A stretch of 64,000 nucleotides of DNA from Chloranthus sessilifolius (taxonomy: Eukaryota > Streptophyta > Magnoliopsida > Chloranthales > Chloranthaceae): NCBI GenBank assembly GCA_021018995.1, contig CM037588.1:82991765-83055764 (forward strand), in the 5' to 3' direction. Every line of letters starts with the position of its first letter. Position 1 is the stretch's first letter. The notes under the pieces are model-generated. The model was not told the origin of the DNA. It searched no databases and saw nothing but the letters and a program-made list of their open reading frames with translations. Made by a program: the position numbers and the translations under genes. Positions 33,424 through 44,700 of this stretch are shown one piece after another.

Positions 33424-34809
33424 GGTCAGCTTGTAGAGCTTCCCCTTGAAGTCTTGGCCTATATTTTTTATTTATCTTGCTTACTAACCCTTTTTTTCTT
33501 CGTTTCTTTGATACTCACCCCTACAATTCCCTCAAATTTTCTCACCCCTACGATTCCGTCGGTTTTTACTTACCCCTACTTTTCCATCATTTATGTGCCT
33601 TAGCCGATTGGTAGGCCTACTTGAGCACTGTATTTACTTTCCCTTATTTTTTCATTATTTACATGCCTTAGCCGATTGGCAGACTTACTTACGCATTTAC
33701 ATGCCTTAGCCGTTTGGCGGGCTTACATGAGCTTTTAATTTCATGCACTCATATACCATCAATAGACGCCGACCCATAGAGGCGGCACGAGATCATGACA
33801 ACTCATTTTTTAACCTAAGCAAACTCTGTTTTAAAAATTGGAAAATTAAAATTGAATCCTAAAAGTGAATCAAGGGAATTTAGTTTGCGTTGGCTAGATT
33901 TAAAAGGGTGGGAATTTAGGCAGCAATACAAACGTCCCGGTTCTTGGTACGACGGCAGCCCCTAGTGGTGATGATCCAGAAAAGTACCACCCCATCCAGT
34001 ATCTGAGAAGGCACTCGCGCCAGAGGTATATAGGATGGGTGACCGATCTAGTTACAAAGCTTAAAACCCTTGTGAAGGAGCGTTAGTCACTCCGAATCAG
34101 TCGTGTATCCCTAGGCTCGGACAGGAGGGACCCGTTACAACAAAGAAATCAGTCCCCGAAAGCATCGCTTCCCAAAAAACAAAAAAATCAGACCAATTTC
34201 GGGCTTGCTGTTTGCTGTCAAAGCTGTTCTATATTTTGTTTAGCCTAGCGTGTATGATATACACGCTAAGCCAACTTCCCCCTAGAATTGCTCTAGCGTG
34301 TATAATATACACGCTAACCCAACCTTCTATAGATTTAGCCTAGCGTGTATAATATACACGCTAAGCTAAAATCTCCAAATTTTTGGCCTAGCATACATAA
34401 TGCATACGCTAAGCGCATTATGGGCCTGACAGCCCGAATTTGAGGCCTTTCCTTAGTTCCCTGAGTCCTCCACTTAGTGGTTCAGTACCTTTGATATATC
34501 CCACACATTCTGACACCCAACATGCCCTCACCAGTCAAAAGGGGTCACTCTCTTATTGACTCTAGCCAAGGGATCGGGTTGTCACGTGGGTTCCGGTGCC
34601 TTCACATATATCGAAGGGTTTTCCTTTTGATTCTTTCGAAGTACAACTGGATCTCGCCGTGAGAAATATTTAGGGTGTGAACGCCGCCCGTAACGGGAAT
34701 TCCAAGGCCCTGGAACTCATCTTAGAGAGGTTAACTTTTTATCTAAAAAAATAAAATAAATAAATAAATGAATTGAAAGTCCAAAAAGAACTCGTGGTGC
34801 TGGCACAAC
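33424..34809 (+). other. 5' leader of element A
   Basis: Non-coding leader between PBS and gag. A segment at about 33940-34050 is strongly conserved with element B (57125-57215), including CTAGTGGTGATGATCC and TATCTGAGAAGGC followed by CTCGCGCC, which can form a short hairpin. It may serve packaging or dimerisation of the RNA; this is inference. The leader also carries the palindrome array 34246-34411. Confidence 0.6.
34246..34411. repeat. four 23-bp palindromes, 47-48 bp period, leader of element A
   Basis: Sites at 34246-34268, 34294-34316, 34341-34363 and 34389-34411; starts 48, 47 and 48 bp apart. The two middle sites are perfect 11+1+11 palindromes of half-site TAGCGTGTATA. The last has TAGCATACATA with the matching change on one side only. 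The array ends about 400 bp before gag. Element B has four sites at the same leader position with spacing 47, 47 and 48. Confidence 0.94.
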
Positions 34810-37560
34810 GGCATCGCCCTGCTCTCCGTCATCCCGAAGAGGGAGGAGAAGAAAATTATATAGACCCCATCTAAGGCATCCGTATCCAACCTGCCACCAA
34901 GCCATTTCGTGGGCAGTTGATCCGGCTTATGCCAATCCCGATTCATTCCTGGCACACTCCCCAACCCATTCTTATTCCGAGGAAATATTCACCTCCATTC
35001 CCCTCACCCAACCACCATTTACCGTCACCGGACCCCTTCGGTGCACCCATTTTTCCTTCCACACCCTCCAAAATTCTCCCATTTTTCCATCCACCTGAAA
35101 CCCATCCACATTCACCACATATACCCCATTTTTTACCCCACGCCCTCTCAAATCCCAATAATGCTAATTTTCTCCCATCCGAATCCGCCACCACTCAAAA
35201 TTCACCCCATTGTTCCCCCATGACAAACCCAGTTACATCTCACTTCCCTACATCCACCCCAAGCACACACATGCCCAATCCATCAACCATGCCCAATTTT
35301 CCCCATACCATGCTCAATTTCCCATCTTCCCAACAAATACCCAATTTTCCTACATCTACCCATACCATGCCCAATCCACCACATATCCCCCCGTCTACCC
35401 GGGTCATGCCCAATTTTTCCCAGGCACCCACCCGATCCATACCCCATGTTCCCCCTCCATCGGATGCACCCTTTGCGCCCACCCCCTCACCCAATCCAAT
35501 GACCATGATGGATGAGATGGTCAGGGCCTATACCAGCGAAGGCTTCTCAAAACAGCCTCCCCCATCCAACCCATACACCTCTAAACTCATCCCATGCTCT
35601 CCAAAGTCTTCATGCCTCCTTTCCCCAAGACTCCAATCAACCACCCATCATTCATACCATCCAAGGGCCCCAACAGCCATGGGGTCCTTGGAGTGGGCAC
35701 CAAGGCCCAATGGCTCAAGCCCACTAAGGCCCAACGGCCCAAGACTACAAGTCCTGATAGCCCAATCTCATCAAAACACAATAGCCCAAATCCAAACCCA
35801 CCAAGGCCCAATGGCCCAAGCCCATTAGGGCCCCATCCTCCAAGCCCATCAAGGCCCACACCCGAGAGCCCCATTATCTCATCCTCCCTAATTCCCCCAA
35901 TATCCCACATACACCCAACAATCCCCAATTCCACCCCAGATGATGCACCCACATCAGCCAGTCTCCCAACATAGCCTGGGCCTCACTCATCCACAACCCT
36001 TATACCCAGTTCAATACAGGAATCCATCCCATGACATCAGCCACCCTCACCAACATACCTCTCAAACTCATCCCCAAGGATTCCCCATATTTTGTGGTCT
36101 CACCAAGTACCCATCCTACCAACACAGAATCAATAGGATAATCTCACCCTTCCTCCACCATATTTAGACCCACAGTATGAATAAGACGAGATCAGGAACA
36201 GTGGGGCATATCAAGGGGCATTCACTAGCTTCAATCCCCCAATACTTATAATCACTAACCCACCTGCTACCCAGAGTGAATGGAGGCCGCCCACTGAGAG
36301 GACGACCCCATCGTCCAAAGAGTCAGAGCTGTTGAAAGAACAAATGGACAAGATCTAAAAGTAGCTAATTAAGATGGGTGGAGGTGAAATCCATCCCACG
36401 GACTACTACGACCTATGCCTGTTTTCATAGGTCCCCTTACACCCAAAATTTAAAGTGTCGATCTTCAACAAATATAAGGGCACAGGTAATCCCATTGCGT
36501 ACCTCAAATCCTACTATGGGGACATGTGTCAATACGGGGGATGAGCGTTTGTTCATAAAGGTATTTCAAAAGAGCCTCACAGGCCCAGCGTTAAGGTGGT
36601 TCACTTCCTTGGAACCTTCTATGATCAAAACATGGAAAGATCTGACCCATTTGTTTTAAGAGCAATATGTCTATAATATAGACATTGAACCCCGCAAGTT
36701 AGATCTAGCTCGCTTAAAACATAAACCCGATGAGACGTTAGCGACTACTTGGGTGGTGGAGAGTATTGGCAGCTCAGGTCAGGAATAGAATCCCCGACGA
36801 TGAGCAGATCGAGATGATCTCAAAAATCACCCTGCTAATTATCTCGGACTTCCTAGTGTACCAACAGTAGTCCAGCTTTGCTGATTTGATGAGGAATGCC
36901 AATAGTTGTGAAGAAGAGATCAGAGAAGGGCGTTTGAGCAAGAATGTGTCCGGTAGGGCCAGTGGGGTTCGAAGGTTCAATGAACAGAGGAACAATAGAA
37001 GAATTAGGGTAGATGTGCAAACTGTCGTAAATACGTGACCCAGTACAAGCATAACCCCATTCCAATTTAAAGCCACACAGCCAGCCAGAAGCGAGCCGAT
37101 ACAAAGAACCAAAAATGGGCAAGGGACACAGATGACCCTAGAACAGAGAAGGGCTCGTTTTGGTCATGTTTTCACTCCTTTAGGATAGTCTTTGAACATC
37201 TTATTGCCCTTTCTAATTGAGAAAGTTTTGGTCACTGCAGTCCAGCCACGACCTCCGCCAAATCCTATTCTAAGGAATTATGACCCAAATACTCATTATA
37301 ATTTCCATCAGGACCAAGCCACCCCCCAACCGACCAGTGCTTCCCTTTAAAGCATACGGTAGAAGACTTAATAGAGGCCGACAAGATCATTCCTCCAGCA
37401 CTTCCCCAGGCCAACAAGCATGCCCACATACAGCAAGTGTTATTACCACCACATCCAGCTAGTGGAGCGGGCCCAAGGCTGACCATCAGCATGATAGAGG
37501 AGGACGAGGAGTTTGACCCGTCAGATTACATCCGCACTCAGGAAGATTTTGTAACACCAA
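34810..37560 (+). pseudogene. gag of element A
   Basis: The start codon corresponding to B's 57987 is changed to ACG here. A long Pro/Ser/His-rich N-terminal part (readable 34917-35828, 'DPFGAPIFPSTPSKI') contains only a few 'QGPMAQ' type units. The capsid-like core follows (about 36380-36900): 'YLKSYYGDMCQYGG' and, after a frameshift, 'LRWFTSLEPSMIKTWKDLTH', a retrotransposon gag domain that forms the particle shell. The downstream nucleocapsid-like part has lost clear zinc-knuckle residues. Several stops and shifts; non-functional. Confidence 0.75.
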
Positions 37561-38202
37561 GGCAAGAGATCGAGAGGATAGAGCCATCGGAGTTATTGAG
37601 CCCCTGAACCTGGTTGATTACTTTCCTAATCCTGCACCATCGACAGAACCCTTAGATCTAAGGGTATATTTTCCATCACCAGCTCCCGTCAAATACCTCC
37701 AAATCAATTCCCATCAACCATACACAGCAACTCCCACCAATTACCCCAGGGCCGATTTTGCCCCCCATCCCCTACCAACACCAATTAATTACCAATGTCC
37801 TCCCCCAATCACACCATCCCTGATACAATCACTTACAATCCCCACGAACTACACGTGGCCCATTTTTTCTACTCCCCTGACCTACCCAACAGAGGTTATC
37901 GAAGTATTATCCACTCATCTCAATCCACCAACCCAAATACCTCGGGGACCTGCAGCCTCTGCTTTCCAAGTCCCGGGCTAACCTACAACCCCCATTAGGT
38001 CCCGCTCAGCTATGAACAAACATATATCAATGCCGATAACAACAGAGAGGAGGCATTGGATTTCTTCACTAGGTCAGGAAATATCTCCAAGCAAATGAAA
38101 ACTCCAGCACCAGTCCGACCGAAAAAAAAGAAGGAAACTACTGCAGTATACCCGTTCGATCAAATGAGCCGAGAGCACATATTAGAAACTTAGCAGAAGA
38201 GA
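37561..38202 (+). other. gag-protease linker of element A
   Basis: Pro-rich low-complexity coding remains such as 'YFPNPAPSTEPLDLRVYFPS', with the same kind of sequence in element B at about 61080-61560. No domain. Stops in all frames, so it is degraded polyprotein linker. Confidence 0.5.
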
Positions 38203-38754
38203 TTGCCGACCCATATCATAGTATGGGATCTGTTAATGACCTCCCCTCTCCATTTTGAAGCTTTGATGGGGGCATTAAAAAATGTACATGTATCTATCCA
38301 AGTAGGCCTTGATGAAGTGGGAAAGATAATTGGGCAGGCGTTAGCTCCCAATGCCATCTCTTTTTCAGATGCCAACCTGCCAGAGGAAGGAAATAATCAT
38401 TCCAAACCCCTTAACATCACTGTAGCAGATGAAAATTTGGTGATCCCATTGGTATTAATAGACAATGGATCAACTTTGAATGTAGGCCCTCTGAGGACTG
38501 CCACCAAGATAGGGGTAGAACCTTTTGCATTCAGGCCCGCAAGAACAAGCACCAGGGGATTTTATAATACAAGAAGAGAAATAATTGGGGAAGTCGATCT
38601 TGAGCTCATGATTGGGCCAATGACCTTTTCCATACCATTCCAGGTAATGAACATCAAATCCACATTCAATCTGCTTTTAGGGTGCCCATGGTTACACGAG
38701 GTCGGGGCAATACCTTCAACTTTACACCAGAAGCTTAGGTTCGCATTTGAATAG
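38203..38754 (+). pseudogene. aspartic protease of element A
   Basis: A retropepsin-like domain that would cut the polyprotein. The active-site segment is 'PLVLIDNGSTLNV' near residue 85, the DNGS form seen in Tat/Ogre elements, followed by a typical 'LLLGCPWLHEVGAIPSTLHQ' near residue 160. The upstream part 'WDLLMTSPLHFEALMGAL' is shared with element B. A stop follows at 38752. Confidence 0.8.
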
Positions 38755-39510
38755 AAGATCGTCACCATTATGGGTGAGGGACAGGATGAGAGAGAGAAAG
38801 CTATCCACAGCATTGAGAAACCTAAAGTATTGGATGTGCTGCACATGATTGAAGACACAAACCTCCATAGCTTTGAGTATGATGTATTGATGGAAATCCC
38901 TGAGCCCCTTGAGAGGATTACTATAAAGAATGGTGGAGGAATGGTCGCAGCCGTAGTCATGCTTCAGAAATGGGGCTATCAGAAAGGAAAGGGACTGGGA
39001 TCCCGATTACAAGGCAGAAAGGAGCCTGTGAAGGCCAAGGGTAGACAACAAGTCAGATTTGGGTTAGGTTATAGGCCCACTGAAGAAGAAGTCCGAGAAG
39101 CTAAGGAAAAGGCCCGAACCATTGCTACAGCAAACGCAAAGGGAATAAGCTTAGAGGACAAACCTCATCCTAGGCCTCACATCCAGAATACCTTCATTAG
39201 TGCGGGGATTCTAAAGATTGATCTGAATAGGGCAACACATAACCCCGTACAAATCGACACCCCCTGTTCACCCAACCAATCCCCAAATCATCCCTCCTAA
39301 TTTTGAAATAGACCTAGCCTCTCTGTCCCTTTTTGAGGTGGAATTCTTTATGTCTGCAAAATCTCCCCTGTGGTAAACAACCACAAAACCTTGCGGACGT
39401 TTGTGGATAGAGTCCCAGACGAACTTGGGATCCATGTGATGGAGGCCAACTCCCAAGAGCCTTATCAGTCAGCCTCCTCCATCCGAGCAGATAGAGGGGC
39501 GGCACCATAG
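38755..39510 (+). pseudogene. G-patch domain segment of element A pol
   Basis: Downstream of the protease, 'MLQKWGYQKGKGLGSRLQGR' (about 38958-39017) has the GxGLG core of a G-patch, a short RNA-binding module that also activates DEAH helicases. Element B has the same module at about 62555-62620. The segment continues with 'GLGYRPTEEEVREAKEKA', then a frameshift near 39300 breaks it. A splice donor follows at 39511. Confidence 0.75.
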
Positions 39511-39621
39511 GTAAGGATTTGGGCGTCCATGCCCCTAACTCTGGAAGCTTCGAGTGGTATAAAATTCGGCACCCACTTCCAAAAAAAATAATCTATAAAA
39601 AGTGAGGTGAGCCCTTGGCAG
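39511..39621 (+). other. putative intron between protease and RT of element A
   Basis: Starts GTAAGGATTT, ends CCCTTGGCAG, 111 bp. Element B has the equivalent GTAAAG...CCCTTGGCAG at 63088-63215. Ogre elements are known to have a spliced intron between protease and RT, and sequence and position fit. Splicing here is not proven. Confidence 0.6.
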
Positions 39622-40776
39622 GTAATACTATGTGTATATAGGGGCCCGCCATGCCAAGGGCCCATTTATGAAGAAAAAGAAAATTCCAAAAAAATAAAAG
39701 AAATACCAAATAATCCAAAAAAATTATCTTTTAAAAGTCCCAAGAATATCAAAGAAAAAGGTGCCTTAATAGAAAAGCCCATCCCAAGTGAAATCACCCC
39801 CTTTCCTGTACAAGATGAGGTAGGAGTCACAAGTCTGGATGAGGAAATCCCTTCTGAGGAGCTCCCCAATGAGCTCCTTGAACGGTATGCCAATTTTGAG
39901 CATGACCCTACCCCGATCGTCGAAGAAATTGAGGACGTCAATCTAGGGACTGAGGAGGCTCCTAGAATCATCAAGATCGGAGCTTCACTATCTCCAGCGG
40001 AAAGAAAAGGCATGATTGAAGTCCTTCGGTCATACCAAGACGTCTTCGCATGGTCATATGAGGACATGCCCGGTTTGGATACCGATTTGGTCGAGCACGA
40101 GTTGCCACTTTACCCTGATATTAGGCCAGTCAAGCAGAAGTTAAGACATCTCCCGTCTGAGTGGATGCTAAAAGTAAAAGATGAAGTTATCAAATAGTAT
40201 GATGCAGGGTTTCTCATAGTCTCCAAGTACCCACAGTGGCTAGCCAACATAGTCCCGGTACTGAAGAAAGACGAAAAGGTTCTAATGTGCATTGATTTTC
40301 GAAACCTCAACAAGGCCAGCCCAAAGGACGACTTCCCGTTGCCACACATCGATATCTTGGTCGATAATAATGCGAGGCATGAGATGCTCTCATTCATGGA
40401 TGGATTCTCTAGATATAATCAGATCAAGATGGTGGAGACAGATCGTGAGAAAATAGTGTTCATTACTCCATGGGGAACTTTCTGTTACCAAGTCATGCCA
40501 TTTGGGTTGAAGAATGTCAGGGCAACATATCAGAGAGCAACAACAACACTCTTCCATGACATGATGCACTGAGAGATTGAGGTGTATGTGGATGACATGA
40601 TTGCTAAGTCACCAGTGATGAATGGCCATCTGATAAATCTCCAAAAGCTATTTGAGAGGCTGAGGAAGTATAGGCTACGTTTGAACCCTCAAAAATGCGC
40701 ATTCGACGCTATATCAGGAAAACTACTAGGCTTCATTGTCAGCAGGAGAGGCATCAAGGTTCAGCCGATAAAGTAA
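39622..40776 (+). pseudogene. reverse transcriptase of element A
   Basis: N-terminal linker with 'YQDVFAWSYEDMPGLDTDL' near 40035-40091, then RT: 'MCIDFRNLNKASPKDDFPLP' (40285-40344), 'MDGFSRYNQIKM', 'CYQVMPFGLKNVRATYQR' and the active site 'VYVDDMIAKS' (about 40579). The frame is intact except for stops at about 40195 and 40570. Active-site residues are kept. Confidence 0.85.
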
Positions 40777-41330
40777 AAGCTATCGTCGACATGCCACCGC
40801 CATCTATCGAGAAAGAAGTCAGAGGCTTCTTGTGTAGGATACAGTACATCAGTCGGTTCATTGCACAACTCACTCCTATCCACACACCGATCTTCAAGCT
40901 ACTAAGGAAAAAATTGTCCGTTGAATGGAACGATGACTGTCAAGCAGCATTTGATAAAATCAAAGGTTACTTTCTCAACCCACCGATATTAGTACTACCC
41001 AAACCCGGGAGACCACTCTTAATGTACCTCTCCAAAATGAAAGTTTCGATGGGATGCGTCCTGGGGTAGCATGATGAAATAGGAAGAAGAGAGCATGACA
41101 TCTACTACCTCAGCAAGAAGTTTATTGACTACGAGGCACACTATTCTCATCTGGAGAGAGCATGCCTGGCTCTCGTATGGGCTACACAGAGGCTCCGCCA
41201 CTACTTGCTATCTAAAGATGTTGTATTGCTAGCGTGAATGGAGCCGCTGAAGTACCTATTCAAAAAGCTAGCTCTCACTAGCCGAACTGAACGCTGGCAT
41301 CTCCTTCTATCGGAATTTGACATCGCATAT
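40777..41330 (+). pseudogene. gypsy-type RNase H of element A
   Basis: After a frameshift near 40770, 'RGFLCRIQYISRFIAQLTPI' is the RT connection, then 'DCQAAFDKIKGYFLNPPILV', 'KVSMGCVLG', 'YYLSKKFIDYEAHYSHLER' and 'ALVWATQRLRHYLL'. This is the ancestral Ty3/gypsy RNase H. Stops at about 41068 and 41235. In Tat elements a second RNase H follows, as here. Confidence 0.8.
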
Positions 41331-41895
41331 ATCACTCAAGTCGATCAAGGGGCAGGAACTTATCGATTATCTTGCCAAGAATCCTTTACCTAACTATGAA
41401 CCTTTGAGGACTGAATTCCCAGATGAGGACATCTTGTTCATGATAGAGGATGACACAACAGAAACAGAGGAGTCTTGGGTAATGCATTTCGATGGGGCAG
41501 CAAATGCTGAAGGTCAAGGAGTTAGTGCCATTTTGATTTTGCCAAAAGGGTCTCACATACTAGTCTCCATCAAGCTCAGCTTCCTGTGCACAAATAATAT
41601 GGATAAATATGAAGCCTGCGCAGCCGGCTTACAAGCAGCACTTGACCTGAATGAAACTCATTTTAGGGTATTTGGCGACTCACAGCTGATCGTATGTCAG
41701 ACCAACGGAGATTGGAAGATGAAGGATGGAAAGTTGATCCCATACCATGAGCACCTCGAAGACCTGATAGCATGCTTCGATGATTTTACCTTCTCCTATG
41801 TCCCGCAAGCTAGAAATCACTTCACCGATGCACTAGCAACGTTGGCATCAATGGTAGAAATCCCCTATGGCATCGAGTTAAAGCTAGTCATGATC
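41331..41895 (+). pseudogene. second (archaeal-type) RNase H of element A
   Basis: 'WVMHFDGAANAEGQGVSAIL' (about 41476-41535), 'YEACAAGLQAALDL', 'FGDSQLIVCQTNGDW' and 'ARNHFTDALATLASM' match the second RNase H that Tat-lineage elements acquired, with its D..E..D..D acidic residues visible. It lies in one open frame (41317-42603) with the integrase N-terminus. Its presence is the main reason for placing the element in the Tat lineage. Confidence 0.85.
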
Positions 41896-42039
41896 GAACA
41901 AAGGAATGTGCTCGTCTTCTGTCTCCAGATTGAGGAACCTGCAAAGTTAGATGACGAGCTACCATGGTTCTCTGATATCAAGAATTTTCTCAAAACTCGG
42001 GCTTTCCCTGAAGGTACATCCAAGACGAACATGAGGACC

Positions 42040-43117
42040 ATCCAACGCTTAGCAACCAATTACGTTATCTGCGATAAGTGCCTCTATAAGCGATCATATA
42101 ACAACATCCTGCTTAAATGCCTTACTGAGGGTGAGGCAACCAACATCATGAATGAAATCCACGAAGGAGTATGCGAGGCCCACGTTAATGGACACATGCT
42201 CGCCAAAAAGATCCTACGACAAGGATATTTCTGGACTACCATGGAAGTTGACTATTACAAGAACATTCAAAAGTGCTACAAATGCCTAGAACAATCCAAT
42301 CTATTACATGCTCCTGCCATTGATTTACACAGCATGACTGTTCCTTGGTCATTTGCTACATGGGGCCTTGACGTCATAAAAAAGGTCAACCCAAAAGCAT
42401 CTAATATGTATCAATTCATCCTCATCGCCATTGAATACTTCACCAAATGGGTAGAAATAGCGTCATATACGAATATCATGGCCAATCACATCGAAAAGTT
42501 CATCAAGAATAATATTGTATGTAGATTCGGTGTACCCAAGGATATCATCACGGACAACGACACCAACTTCACAAACAAACGCATAAGATCCTTCTGTGAG
42601 TAGTATAAAATCAAACATCATCCCTCATCACCATATCGGCCGTAAACCAATGGGGCCGTAGAACTAGGCAATAAAATGGTCATCTGCGTCCTTGAGAAGA
42701 TGGTCATCACGTATCGAGATTGGAGCGAAATGTTGCCATTCGCACTATGGGCTTACTGAATGTCGATCCGTACTGCTACAGGGGTAACACCATTCTCCCT
42801 TTTGTATGGAACCGAGGTCGTCCTGCTAGTCGAGGTTGAAGCACCGTCACTCTGCATCCTCATTGAATCAAGCCTACTGGAAGCTGAAAGAGAGAGGTCC
42901 TGCTTTGAGCAGCTAAACCTACTAGATGAGACACTGTACTCAAGAAAACTTCCCTTCTCTCCATGTTGATCTAAGAGGAAAATTCAAGCCTATCTGGGAA
43001 GGACCCTTCGTCATCTGAGAAGTGCCCCCAGGGTACGTACTCTACCTCGCCACCATAGACGAAGATCACTTTCCTAAGCCCATCAATGTTGGATACGTCC
43101 GACATTTCTATTCCTAA
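42040..43117 (+). pseudogene. integrase of element A
   Basis: Zinc-finger part 'HVNGHMLAKKILRQGYFWTT' with 'CYKCLEQ'. In the core, 'TWGLDVIKKV' carries the first Asp, 'IITDNDTNF' the second, and 'NGAVELGNKM' the Glu region. 'GVTPFSLLYGTEVVLLVEVE' follows and the frame ends after 'HFYS' with TAA at 43115-43117. Stops at 42601, 42643 and about 42757 and a shift near 42960 break the second half. The catalytic acidic residues appear intact. Confidence 0.83.
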
Positions 43118-44229
43118 GTCTCCTTAGCAAGATAAGTATTGATAAGATGGATACGTGACTGCTTAAGGACCCCATAAAAGAGGCCACCATTTCAAAGCCA
43201 AGTAGCAAAAGAAGTGTCCTTGAACACTTATACCCTTGCTACACTCGTTGAGCCATTAGCCTTTCCTTCAACCCCTCCCCAAAAAAAGAGACAGAAAAAG
43301 TGTATATACCAAACAAAAAGGTGAGAAAAAGAGTTACCATCAAATCCAAAAAAAATAAAAAAAGAAAAATCCCAAAAAGAGGATGTCTGAATAAAGTAAA
43401 AAGAACAAAAAATAAAAAAAAGTGAGGCATGTACGGTAAAAATCCCCCAAGGAAGAAGTGTATTTCGGTAGTTGAAACCCAATCAAGAAAACCTTTTAAA
43501 CCGAGAACACCTTCAAAATTCCTAAGCCTATCCCTTTCAAACCCATGGCTAAGATACATCCCTGAAGAAAGCCCCCTTTACGGTCCACAAGCAATCATAG
43601 TATCCGTTGAATCTGCGCGAGCCAAGATGAGAGACAACAAAGAACTCCATCTAGTTGGCTATGACGGAATCAACGTCTATGTCATGGCCTTTGTAGGATA
43701 AGAAAAGAAAATAAAAAATATATACGAGCTCAAAGCAAGATGGACGTGGTAAAAATCCGCAAGGGCGTCATGGGTAAAAATAGCGAGCTTGTGTAGACCA
43801 GGTGAAAACCTGAAAAGGCACCTGGGATAAAAATGCATACCCAGGGACATAGTGAAAATTTGAAAGGGCGCTACGGGTAAAAAAGAGGGAAGCAACATGC
43901 ATGACAAAAACCCCTCTTGGGCACTGTGAGTAAAAAAGGGTTAAAAAAGAAAAAGAGAAAGTCATTGGTTACTCTCTTGGTTACAATTCCGATTTATCTG
44001 GTCGCCAACTGGGCTCCTCATGTTAGCTCAAATCGGATCCTGATCAGGTGTATCTTTAGACCGCACCATCAAACACATGACCCGAGGTAAGGATAAAAGG
44101 TTGATTCAATCTAAAGGGATGGGCATTCCGACCTTGGTAAGAATTACTGAACCTCACTTAGGGTCGACCGCATAAACGGGTTCGGCTATGCTCAGAATGG
44201 GATTCACCGCTAAGGCATCAAACAAATGA
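43118..44229. other. non-coding region after pol of element A
   Basis: No gene. Between about 43730 and 43960 a short phrase recurs at about 30-60 bp: 'GGTAAAAAT', 'GGTGAAAACCTGAAAAGGC', 'GGGATAAAAATGC', 'GTGAAAATTTGAAAGGGC', 'GGGTAAAAAAG'. This is a degenerate tandem repeat typical of the hypervariable 3' region of Tat elements. A rearranged copy of the first part lies inverted at 19525-20275. Confidence 0.6.
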
Positions 44230-44700
44230 AGAAAGGAGAGGACCACATTCGTAAAAGATAATAAATTTCCCTTTCCCATTTTCAATCCAGCACTCCCACT
44301 CCGGGATGATTGGTTTGATGACCGAAAAGACCACCTTTTGCAAAAGATAATAAATTTCCCTTTCCCATTTTTAGGGGGACACTGTGCGCACCCCACTCTG
44401 GGTTGATTGGTTCGATGACCAGAGAGACCACATTTGTAAAAGATAATAAATTTTCCTTTCCCATTTTCAGGCTAGCACTGTGCGCAACCCACTCAAGGAT
44501 GATTTGTTTAATGACCGAAGGACCACCTTTTGCAAAAGATAATAATTTTTTCTTTCCCATTTTCAGGCCAGCGCTATGTGCACCACATCCAAAAAGGATG
44601 ATCGACATAAAACCCAATTTCCCCCTTTATCAAAACTAGATAAAGATAAAATTTATGAAAGATAATGAATTTCCCTTTTCCATTTATATGTCTGTACTAC
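44230..44700. repeat. ~95-bp tandem repeat, 4-5 copies, 3' region of element A
   Basis: Units start at GACCAC at 44241, 44329, 44426 and 44521, with a fifth, worn unit near 44645. Each contains AAAAGATAATAAATTTCCC followed by 'TTTCCCATTTTCAGG' and a GCGCACC-like segment. The unit lengths are 88, 97 and 95 bp. Ogre-type 3' regions are known sources of new satellite repeats; this could be such a seed. Confidence 0.85.

Noticed and set aside
34035-34055. Short match to the 5S rRNA internal control region (AGGATGGGTGACC) in the leader of element A.
   Set aside because: Only 13 bases match, the flanks do not follow 5S rRNA, and element B lacks the match at the same position. Chance similarity is the better reading.
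32213-34411. CRISPR array, because of palindromic repeats with regular spacing.
   Set aside because: Plant nuclear context, spacers are AT-rich noncoding element sequence, no cas genes, and arrays lie in LTRs and leaders. Only the geometry is similar.
44154-44617. Overlapping minus-strand frames with repeated KMGKGNLLSF.
   Set aside because: They are translations of the 95-bp tandem repeat; no start, family or conservation supports coding.
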